From Fodinibacter sp045807225 (GTDB lineage Bacteria > Actinomycetota > Actinomycetes > Actinomycetales > Dermatophilaceae): a stretch of 30,659 bases of DNA. Under the pieces are notes generated by a model. That model worked only from the letters and a program-made list of their open reading frames with translations. It made no database searches and was not told the origin of the DNA. The translations under genes and the position numbers were made by a program. This document shows, in pieces, positions 7,184 to 12,923 of the stretch; positions within the stretch are counted from its first letter, which is position 1; each line of letters opens with the position of its first letter. The stretch lies in NCBI GenBank assembly GCA_045807225.1, contig JBJMHU010000115.1, positions 1 to 30,659 on the forward strand, given 5' to 3'.

Positions 7184-7194
7184 GACAACCCCCT

Positions 7195-7216
7195 TTGTAT
7201 CAACTGACTGGTACAA
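7195..7216. promoter_or_regulatory. Candidate operator upstream of the membrane protein/YtrA operon
   Basis: TTGTA (7195-7199) and TACAA (7212-7216) are inverted arms across a 12-nt spacer, 12 bp upstream of the operon's start codon and directly ahead of its ribosome-binding site. An autoregulatory GntR site is expected here. The repeat is imperfect beyond the five-base arms, so the call is tentative. Confidence 0.4.
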
Positions 7217-7418
7217 CGTCGAGGATGCCGTCGCTCGAGCACTTGTGTCAAGCACGTGCCACAAACCGCGGATGCCGCGCGGTCCGGCCAGCTCACGGGG
7301 AGCCGCTCGAGCCGGGCCCGGTCCTTTCGGAGCTCGCGCCCGGCATCCGGTGCTGGTCACCGGGCTGGCAGGACAGCCCGTCGGCGAAACCGGTCGAGCC
7401 GCGTTCGGTTCGCCGTGG

Positions 7419-7424
7419 CAGGAT
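7419..7424 (+). promoter_or_regulatory. -10 element of bioF (leaderless)
   Basis: CAGGAT, seven bases, then the bioF GTG. It fits the (T/C)ANNNT-N6/7-RTG pattern seen at other genes here. It also supports GTG 7432 over upstream in-frame starts. No BirA-, BioR- or BioQ-type operator could be recognised in 7217-7431. Confidence 0.45.
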
Positions 7425-7431
7425 CGGTGCC

Positions 7432-8559
7432 GTGACGAGCCCCCTCGACTGGATCCGGGACGCCGCTGCCACCCGTGAGGGCGCGGGGCTGACCCGCCGG
7501 CTCAGCACCACCAAGAGCGGCGACGGGCTCGACCTCGCCGGCAACGACTACCTCGGGCTGCGCACGCACCCCGCCGTCATCGCCGGCGCCGTCGCGGCCG
7601 CCGAGACCTACGGCGGCGGCGCCGGCGCGTCACGGCTGGTCACCGGCACGCTCGACGTGCACGACGAGCTCGAGGCCGCCCTCGCCGCCCTCACCGGCGC
7701 TCCCGCCGCGCTGGCCCTGTCCAGCGGGTATGCCGCCAACCTGGCCGTGCTCACCACGCTCGCCGACGCCGGCACACTGGTCGTCAGTGACGAGCACGCC
7801 CACGCGAGCCTGATCGACGGCTGCCGGCTGTCGCGGGCCGCCGTCACGGTGGCGCGGCACAACGACCTCGAGCACGTCGCCGAGCTGCTCTCGCGCCGCG
7901 ACGCCCCCCGGGCCGTGGTCGTGGTGGAGTCGATCTACTCGGTGCTCGGCGATGCCGCGCCGATCGAGGACCTCGTCGCCCTGACCGCTGAGGCCGGGGC
8001 CATCCTCGTCGTCGACGAGGCGCACGCCCTGGGGGTCGTCGGCCCCCGCGGCGGCGGCCTCGTCGCCGCCGCCGGCCAGTCGCAGACCGAGCACGTCGTG
8101 GTGACGGCCACCCTCTCGAAATCCCTTGCGGCACAGGGCGGTGCGGTGCTCGCAGCCCCCATCGTGCGAGAGCACCTCGTCAACACCGCCCGCCCGTTCA
8201 TCTACGACACCGGCCTGGCCCCCGCGTCGGCGGGTGCTGCCCTGGCCGCCCTGGGCGTGCTGCGCGACCACCCCGAGCTCACCGACCGGGTGCACGCCAA
8301 CGCCGCCCGGCTGGCCGCGGCCTGCGGTGTCGCGGCGCCGGCGGGCGCGGTGATGTCGGTGTCGATGCCCGGGCCACACGAAGCGGTGGAGGCTGTCGAG
8401 CGGGCGCGGGCACGCGGCATCCGCATCGGCTGCTTCCGGCCCCCGTCGACCCCCGACGGGTCGTCGCGGCTGCGGCTCACCGCGCACGCCGACCACAGCG
8501 AGCACGACCTCGACCGGGCCTGCGAGGTGCTCGGCGAGGTGACCGGCCCCCGTGGCTGA
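7432..8559 (+). CDS. bioF: 8-amino-7-oxononanoate synthase
   Basis: A 375-residue PLP enzyme that condenses pimeloyl-ACP/CoA with alanine to form KAPA, the first of the late biotin steps. GNDYLGLRTHP at 38-48 is the family N-terminal signature, GGGAGASRLVTGT at 61-73 the substrate loop, and DEAH at 195-198 holds the Asp that contacts the PLP nitrogen. TLSKSL carries the Schiff-base Lys230. The GTG at 7432 gives the normal length (E. coli BioF has 384 residues) and sits behind a plausible -10; an open frame extends upstream but has no family similarity there. The bioD start lies inside its last codons (8-nt overlap), so bioF and bioD form one operon. Confidence 0.93.
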   Translation: MTSPLDWIRDAAATREGAGLTRRLSTTKSGDGLDLAGNDYLGLRTHPAVIAGAVAAAETYGGGAGASRLVTGTLDVHDELEAALAALTGAPAALALSSGYAANLAVLTTLADAGTLVVSDEHAHASLIDGCRLSRAAVTVARHNDLEHVAELLSRRDAPRAVVVVESIYSVLGDAAPIEDLVALTAEAGAILVVDEAHALGVVGPRGGGLVAAAGQSQTEHVVVTATLSKSLAAQGGAVLAAPIVREHLVNTARPFIYDTGLAPASAGAALAALGVLRDHPELTDRVHANAARLAAACGVAAPAGAVMSVSMPGPHEAVEAVERARARGIRIGCFRPPSTPDGSSRLRLTAHADHSEHDLDRACEVLGEVTGPRG

Positions 8560-9268
8560 CCCACGGTCGCTCACCTCGGTCGTGCTGGTCACCGGCACCG
8601 GTACCGAGGTCGGCAAGACTGTCGTCACCGCCGCCCTGGCCGCCGTGGTGCGCAAGCGCGGCAGCGACGTGGCGGTCGTCAAGCCGGCCCAGACCGGTCT
8701 GGTCCCCGGCGAGCCGGGCGACGTCGACGAGGTGCGCCGGCTGGTCGGCGACGAGGTGGTGACCCACGAGCTGGTGCGGCTGCGCGACCCGCTCTCGCCC
8801 GAGGCCGCAGCCCGGCGCGAGGGGGTGCGCCTGCCGCCGGTGGCCCAGCACGCCAAGCGGATCGGCGAGATCGCGGCGGAGTCGGAGGTCGTGTTGGTCG
8901 AGGGGGCAGGCGGCCTGCTCGTGCGGCTCGACGAGCGCGGCGGCACGCTGGCCGACCTGGGAACCGGGTTGCGCTACAAGGGAGTCGGCTGCGGCGTCGT
9001 GCTCGTCGTGAGCGCGGGGCTGGGCACGCTCAACACGGCGGCCCTCACGGCCGAAGCCCTGGCGGCCCGCTCGCTGCCGCTGCTCGGTGTGGTGATCGGC
9101 TCGTGGCCCGACGACCCCGGCCTGGCGGAGGAGAGCAACCTGGTCGACCTGCCCCGGGTGACCGGGGCGCCGCTGTGGGGCCGCATCCCGGCCGGTGCCG
9201 GCGCGCTGACGCGCGAGGCGTTCCTCGAGGGCGTGCACGACTGGTTCTCCCTCGACGACGAGGGCTGA
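8552..9268 (+). CDS. bioD: ATP-dependent dethiobiotin synthetase
   Basis: A 238-residue cytosolic enzyme that closes the ureido ring of dethiobiotin from DAPA, CO2 and ATP. The P-loop GTGTEVGKT is at residues 15-23, VKPAQTG carries the substrate-binding Lys-Pro-x-Gln-Thr-Gly motif, and VLVEGAGGLLVRL the acidic/glycine motif contacting Mg-ATP. LLGVVIGSWP corresponds to the nucleotide-base region. The GTG start at 8552 overlaps the bioF end by 8 nt. Together with bioF and the partial bioA it leaves only bioB missing from view. Confidence 0.95.
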   Translation: MADPRSLTSVVLVTGTGTEVGKTVVTAALAAVVRKRGSDVAVVKPAQTGLVPGEPGDVDEVRRLVGDEVVTHELVRLRDPLSPEAAARREGVRLPPVAQHAKRIGEIAAESEVVLVEGAGGLLVRLDERGGTLADLGTGLRYKGVGCGVVLVVSAGLGTLNTAALTAEALAARSLPLLGVVIGSWPDDPGLAEESNLVDLPRVTGAPLWGRIPAGAGALTREAFLEGVHDWFSLDDEG

Positions 9269-9305
9269 GGCCGCCGCCCTCTTGGCACGTCGTGCAACGT
9301 ACCCG

Positions 9306-9337
9306 CGGTTCTCGCACGCTCGGACCGGTGGGAACCG
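9306..9337 (+). terminator. Hairpin downstream of bioFD
   Basis: CGGTTCTC (9306-9313) pairs with GGGAACCG (9330-9337) over eight positions with one U-G wobble and a 16-nt loop. It lies 37 nt after the bioD stop and ahead of the next promoter. No U-tract follows. Weak terminator candidate. Confidence 0.3.
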
Positions 9338-9365
9338 TGTGCACGTCGCACGAGGGTGGGGTTGG

Positions 9366-9371
9366 CAGGAT
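9366..9371 (+). promoter_or_regulatory. -10 element of the tyrosine phosphatase gene (leaderless)
   Basis: CAGGAT, six bases, then ATG 9378. The 14-mer AGGATGGGGGCATG (9367-9380) is repeated exactly in front of purB (10062-10075). AGGA could also act as a ribosome-binding site, so promoter and RBS readings compete. Confidence 0.45.
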
Positions 9372-9377
9372 GGGGGC

Positions 9378-9944
9378 ATGCCGAACCGCCCCGAGCTGAG
9401 CCATGATGCCGACGACGACCGCGTCAGCGGGCAGCCCTACCGGGTGAGCGTCGTGTGCTGGGGCAACATCTGCCGGTCGCCGATGGGCGAGTTCCTGCTC
9501 CGCGAGGCCATCGAGGACGCCGGCCTCGGCGACCGGGTCGTCGTCGACTCCGCGGGCACCAGCAGCGAGGAGCTCGGCAACGGGATGCACCCGCGCACCG
9601 CTGCCGTGCTGCGCCGCAACGGCCACGCCGACAACGGCTGGGGCGAGCACGTGGCCCGCCGCTTCGAGCCGGGCTGGTTCGACCGCTACGACCTCGTGCT
9701 GCCCGTCGACCACGTGCACGTCGAGCGCCTCGACCGGATCGCGCGCACGGATGCCGACCGCGCCAAGGTGCGCCTGTTCCGCTCCTTCGACCCGGATGCC
9801 GTGGCGCGCGGCGAGCTGGGCATGGACGACCCCTGGTACGGCACCGACCCGGCCTACGACCAGACCTATGCCGAGATCGTGGCGGCCGTGCCCGGCATCG
9901 TCGAGCACGTGCAGGCGCAGGTTCAGGCCGACGACCGCGCCTGA
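9378..9944 (+). CDS. Low-molecular-weight protein-tyrosine phosphatase
   Basis: A 188-residue phosphatase of the LMW-PTP family, which removes phosphate from tyrosine on proteins. The P-loop is Cys27-WGNIC-Arg33-Ser34-Pro35 with the nucleophile Cys27. The general acid loop DDPWYG at 150-155 supplies Asp151. The position after the nucleophile is Trp, where Leu, Thr, His or Gln are more familiar. An N-terminal extension of about 20 polar residues precedes the core strand (YRVSVVC). The ATG at 9378 is used because it is the first start with a proper upstream signal. The frame runs open to 9282, but that part is not conserved-looking. purB follows on the same strand with its own presumed promoter. 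Confidence 0.92.
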   Translation: MPNRPELSHDADDDRVSGQPYRVSVVCWGNICRSPMGEFLLREAIEDAGLGDRVVVDSAGTSSEELGNGMHPRTAAVLRRNGHADNGWGEHVARRFEPGWFDRYDLVLPVDHVHVERLDRIARTDADRAKVRLFRSFDPDAVARGELGMDDPWYGTDPAYDQTYAEIVAAVPGIVEHVQAQVQADDRA

Positions 9945-9960
9945 CCGCCGTCGGTGCAGG

Positions 9961-9978
9961 ATTGACCTATTGGTCGAT
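9961..9978. promoter_or_regulatory. Imperfect inverted repeat upstream of purB
   Basis: ATTGACC (9961-9967) and GGTCGAT (9972-9978) are inverted arms matching at six of seven positions around TATT. It lies in the gap between the phosphatase gene and purB, about 95 nt before the purB start, in an AT-richer patch. It could be a repressor site; no known consensus is matched. Confidence 0.3.
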
Positions 9979-9984
9979 GTTGCC

Positions 9985-10007
9985 CCGGGTCCGGGCTCCG
10001 GGCCCGG
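9985..10007 (+). terminator. Strong GC hairpin after the tyrosine phosphatase gene
   Basis: CCGGGTCCGG (9985-9994) pairs with CCGGGCCCGG (9998-10007) over ten positions with a single U-G wobble and a 3-nt loop, 40 nt after the phosphatase stop. No U-tract follows, as is usual for actinobacterial hairpin terminators. It would separate the phosphatase transcript from purB. Confidence 0.55.
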
Positions 10008-10060
10008 TGACCCTGAGCGCGGGCGGTGGGCACGCGGCATCCGCCCTCTCGTGGCTCTGG

Positions 10061-10066
10061 GAGGAT
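10061..10066 (+). promoter_or_regulatory. -10-like element of purB
   Basis: GAGGAT, six bases, then ATG 10073. It lacks the first-position T of TANNNT, and GGAGGA here would also serve as a ribosome-binding site, so a short-leader transcript is equally possible. Confidence 0.35.
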
Positions 10067-10072
10067 GGGGGC

Positions 10073-11518
10073 ATGGCCAGCACCGCCCCCGCGACCAGCC
10101 TCGCGGCATCCACCTCCCTCGCCGACGCCGAGCCGCACATCGCGCTCGGCGCGCTCGACGGGCGCTACCGCGGCGTCGTGGCCCCTCTCGTCGACCACCT
10201 CTCCGAGCCCGCGCTCAACCGGGCCCGGGTGCACGTCGAGGTCGAGTGGCTGATCCACCTCACCGAGCTCGACGTCGTGCCGGGGGTCCGCCGCCTCACG
10301 ACCGGCGAGCAGGAGGCGCTGCGCGACGTCGTTCGCGGCTTCGGCCCCGCCGAGATCGACGAGATGGCCGCTACCGAGCGGGTGACCCAGCACGACGTGA
10401 AGGCGGTCGAGTACTTCCTCAAGAAGCGGCTCACCCAGATCGCGCCGGCGACCGAGGACGCCGGCCTCGCGGAGCTGATCCACTTCGCCTGCACCAGCGA
10501 GGACGTCAACAACCTCTCGTACGCCGTCATGGTCAAGGGCGCGGTACGCGAGGTGTGGCTGCCCCGCGCGAGCGCCCTCGTCGAGAAGCTGGCGACGATG
10601 GCGAGCGACCTGCGCGAGGTGCCGCTGCTCGCGCACACCCACGGCCAGCCCGCCACCCCCACCACGATGGGCAAGGAGCTCGCCGTGCTCGCCTGGCGGC
10701 TGCGGCGCCAGCTCGCCCGCATCGACGACGCCGAGTTCCTCGGCAAGCTCAACGGCGCCACCGGCACCTACGGCGCGCACGTCGCCGCCGTGCCGGATGC
10801 CGACTGGCAGGGCATCAGCCGCGCGTTCGTCGAGCACCTCGGCCTGACGTGGAACCCCCTGACCACCCAGATCGAGAGCCACGACTGGCAGAGCGAGCTC
10901 TACGCCGACGTCGCCCGCTTCAACCGGGTGCTGCACAACATGTGCACCGACGTGTGGACCTACATCTCGATGGGCTACTTCGCCCAGGTGCGTGGTCAGG
11001 GCACCGTCGGCAGCTCGACGATGCCGCACAAGGTCAACCCGATCCGCTTCGAGAACGCCGAGGCCAACCTCGAGGTGAGCAACGCCCTGCTCGACGTGCT
11101 CGCCGCCACCCTCGTGCAGAGCCGGCTGCAGCGCGACCTCACCGACTCCTCGATGCAGCGCAACATCGGCTCGGCCTTCGGGCACAGCCTGCTCGCCATC
11201 GACAACGCCACCCGGGGCCTGGACGGCCTCGACGCCGTGCCCGCCGCCATGGCCGCCGACCTCGACGCCAACTGGGAGGTGCTCGGCGAGCCCATCCAGT
11301 CGGCGATGCGCGCCCTCGGCGCCCGGGGGGTGCCCGGCATGGACCAGCCCTACGAGCGCCTCAAGGAGCTGACCCGCGGCCGCCGCATCGGGCAGGCCGA
11401 GCTCGTCGAGTTCGTGCACGGCCTGGGCCTGCCGGCCGACGTCGAGGCCCGGCTCGCGGCGATGACCCCGCAGACCTACGTCGGTCTCGCCCCCGAGCTC
11501 GTGGACCACCTCAGGTGA
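10073..11518 (+). CDS. purB: Adenylosuccinate lyase
   Basis: A 481-residue member of the fumarase/aspartase superfamily. It cleaves SAICAR to AICAR and adenylosuccinate to AMP, at two points of purine synthesis, and works as a homotetramer in the cytosol. The family signature GSSTMPHKVNPI is at 313-324 and contains the flexible catalytic-serine loop; LLAHTHGQPATPTTMG holds the conserved catalytic His, and TERVTQHDVKAVEYFL the N-terminal substrate motif. SLADAEPHIALGALDGRYRG matches the long PurB subtype of E. coli (456 residues). An extra Ala/Ser/Thr-rich leader of about 18 residues precedes it. The small membrane peptide gene follows with a 4-nt overlap. Confidence 0.96.
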   Translation: MASTAPATSLAASTSLADAEPHIALGALDGRYRGVVAPLVDHLSEPALNRARVHVEVEWLIHLTELDVVPGVRRLTTGEQEALRDVVRGFGPAEIDEMAATERVTQHDVKAVEYFLKKRLTQIAPATEDAGLAELIHFACTSEDVNNLSYAVMVKGAVREVWLPRASALVEKLATMASDLREVPLLAHTHGQPATPTTMGKELAVLAWRLRRQLARIDDAEFLGKLNGATGTYGAHVAAVPDADWQGISRAFVEHLGLTWNPLTTQIESHDWQSELYADVARFNRVLHNMCTDVWTYISMGYFAQVRGQGTVGSSTMPHKVNPIRFENAEANLEVSNALLDVLAATLVQSRLQRDLTDSSMQRNIGSAFGHSLLAIDNATRGLDGLDAVPAAMAADLDANWEVLGEPIQSAMRALGARGVPGMDQPYERLKELTRGRRIGQAELVEFVHGLGLPADVEARLAAMTPQTYVGLAPELVDHLR

Positions 11519-11718
11519 GCGCCCCGACTGCCGCAGCGGCGCTCCTGGCGGCCTGCCTCGCACTGGTGGTGCTGTCGGTCTGGCTGCCGGTGGCCGGCGC
11601 CCGCCGCTGGGCACCGAGGCGGTGGCGCGCGTTCACGGCATCCGTCGGTGCGGCCCTCGGCCTGGCGCTCACGGCCTGGCTGGCCGTGCTGTCGTTCACC
11701 GCCCTGCCCACCGGGTGA
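11515..11718 (+). CDS. Small two-helix membrane protein
   Basis: A 67-residue hypothetical protein beginning with GTG that overlaps the purB TGA (GTGA). Two apolar segments, about 6-27 (AAALLAACLALVVLSVWLPV) and 43-63 (SVGAALGLALTAWLAVLSF), flank a strongly basic loop (ARRWAPRRWR). This predicts a hairpin with the loop in the cytoplasm. No family was recognised. The overlap with purB and the clear membrane pattern argue that it is a real gene and not chance coding. Confidence 0.6.
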   Translation: MSAPTAAAALLAACLALVVLSVWLPVAGARRWAPRRWRAFTASVGAALGLALTAWLAVLSFTALPTG

Positions 11719-11960
11719 CGCCCCGCGCCGACGACCTGCTCGGGACGGGTGGACCTGCGCCCTCATCGCGACGGCCCGTCGAGTAGAGCGGCCCATCACG
11801 TCGCAGTCCCGCGTCGTCGTCCACCACTGTCGACCCCAGCTCGCAGCCCGTGACTCCGGAGAGGTCATCCGAACCGGGTGATGCGAGCCCCACCGTGGGC
11901 GACGCGGTGCGGGCCCACGAGGCCGCGGCACCTGCGCCCGAGCCCACCGCGACCTGACCG
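11719..11960. other. Convergent intergenic region, no gene seen
   Basis: A 242-bp gap between the convergent small membrane protein gene and the CoA-binding protein gene. Open frames exist on both strands but none has a start signal or recognisable protein. GTGGGC (11894-11899) and GCCCAC can form a short weak stem. I see no repeat or RNA gene. Confidence 0.4.
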
Positions 11961-12437
11961 TCAGACGCGGCGCGGCACCTTCCCGGTCAGCTTGAGCAGG
12001 GCGCACATCACCTTGTGGCCGCCGTCGGCCGTCGGCCCGAACATCAGCGGGCAGCCGCCGTCGATGACGACCATGCCGAGGTCGCGGCCCAGCGTGGTCG
12101 CAGCCGGTGAGACACTGCCCGCGCCCATCGACCGGTGCATCCAGACCTTGGTCATGCCCAGGTTGGCCGCCTCGCGCACGGTGGCCTCGGCGTGCTCCGG
12201 CCGGGTCGCGATGACCACGGCCTCGACTCCACCCGGGATGGAGGTCAGGTCGGGGTAGGCCCGGTCCCCCTCGACCGTCTCGGTGTTCGGGTTGACCGCG
12301 AACACCTGGTAGCCGCGCTCCTTGAGGCGGGTGTAGACGATGTTGCCGCCGTGCTCCTTGGGCGCCCGCGACACCCCGGTCACCGCGATCCGCCGACAGG
12401 ACAGGAAGTCCGTGGCGGCCTCCTTGATCGTGCTCAT
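11961..12437 (-). CDS. CoA-binding (Rossmann) domain protein
   Basis: A 158-residue single-domain protein of the CoA-binding family (YccU-like, related to the N-terminal domain of succinyl-CoA synthetase alpha). Recognisable blocks are RRIAVTGVSRAPKEHGGNIV (nucleotide-binding strand and loop), GYQVFAVNPNTETVEGDRAYPDL, VEAVVIATRPEHAEATVREA and MVVIDGGCPLMFGP near the end. The molecular role of this family is not established. The ATG start at 12437 has AAGGGA about 6-7 nt upstream; an in-frame ATG 32 codons earlier gives a non-conserved leader. It is transcribed divergently from csoR-copA. Confidence 0.85.
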   Translation of the reverse strand: MSTIKEAATDFLSCRRIAVTGVSRAPKEHGGNIVYTRLKERGYQVFAVNPNTETVEGDRAYPDLTSIPGGVEAVVIATRPEHAEATVREAANLGMTKVWMHRSMGAGSVSPAATTLGRDLGMVVIDGGCPLMFGPTADGGHKVMCALLKLTGKVPRRV

Positions 12438-12573
12438 GCCAGTCCCTTTCCCGGCGCGGGCGCGGGCCGCCGACGAGTCATGGCACCCGATCGCGCGCGC
12501 GCTTCCATCCTCCTCCCGATGCCGGTGCCCCATGGCGCCCTCGCAGCGTGAGACGGACCACGCCCGCCGGACA

Positions 12574-12598
12574 GATACCCCCTAGGGGTAGGGGTATC
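12574..12598. promoter_or_regulatory. CsoR-type copper operator
   Basis: GATACCCC (12574-12581) and GGGGTATC (12591-12598) are perfect 8-bp inverted arms. The 9-nt interval repeats part of the right arm (GGGGTA at 12585-12590), giving a second, tighter dyad TACCCC/GGGGTA. G-tract/C-tract dyads with flanking TA are typical of CsoR-family sites. The operator ends 3 bp before the presumed csoR -10, so binding of the apo-tetramer would block transcription of csoR-copA. Confidence 0.8.
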
Positions 12599-12601
12599 AG
12601 G

Positions 12602-12607
12602 TACCCT
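12602..12607 (+). promoter_or_regulatory. -10 element of csoR-copA (leaderless)
   Basis: TACCCT, six bases, then GTG 12614. It fits TANNNT-N6-RTG and lies immediately after the CsoR operator. If transcription starts at 12614 the message is leaderless; the alternative ATG at 12620 would then use an in-transcript start. Confidence 0.55.
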
Positions 12608-12613
12608 GTGGGG

Positions 12614-12922
12614 GTGGACATGAATGACCAGACCATCGTCGTGCCGGGCTACGCCGGCCACAAGGACGACCACCTCAAGCGGCTGCGCCGCGTCGAGGGG
12701 CAGGTGCGCGGCATCGCCCGGATGGTGGAGTCCGACACCTACTGCATCGACGTGCTGACCCAGGTGAGCGCGGTGACCCGCGCGCTGCAGGCCGTCAGCA
12801 TCAAGCTGCTCGAGGAGCACATCGAGCACTGCGTCGTCGACGCTGCTCGCGAGTCCGACGCCGCCGCCGCCGCCAAGGTGGCCGAGGCCACCGCCGCGAT
12901 CGCCCGCCTCGTGAGGAGCTGA
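12614..12922 (+). CDS. csoR: Copper-sensing repressor CsoR
   Basis: A 102-residue all-helical repressor of the CsoR/RcnR family. The Cu(I) ligands are present with canonical spacing: Cys44 (DTYCIDVL), His69 and Cys73 (EEHIEHC), matching C36/H61/C65 of M. tuberculosis CsoR. The first helix LKRLRRVEGQVRGIARMVES provides the basic DNA-contact face. It acts as a tetramer that represses in the apo form and releases DNA on binding Cu(I). GTG 12614 is chosen because it lies 6 nt after a TANNNT hexamer; ATG 12620, two codons later, has a GTGGGGG ribosome-binding-like stretch and cannot be excluded. It is cotranscribed with copA (1-nt gap). Confidence 0.93.
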   Translation: MDMNDQTIVVPGYAGHKDDHLKRLRRVEGQVRGIARMVESDTYCIDVLTQVSAVTRALQAVSIKLLEEHIEHCVVDAARESDAAAAAKVAEATAAIARLVRS

Positions 12923-12923
12923 G

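Noticed and set aside
7217..7431. Biotin-repressor operator or riboswitch before bioF
   Set aside because: No dyad matching a BirA, BioR or BioQ site and no conserved RNA structure could be recognised.
9923..11614. A 563-codon open frame antisense to purB
   Set aside because: Complement shadow of purB, with no motif and no start signal.
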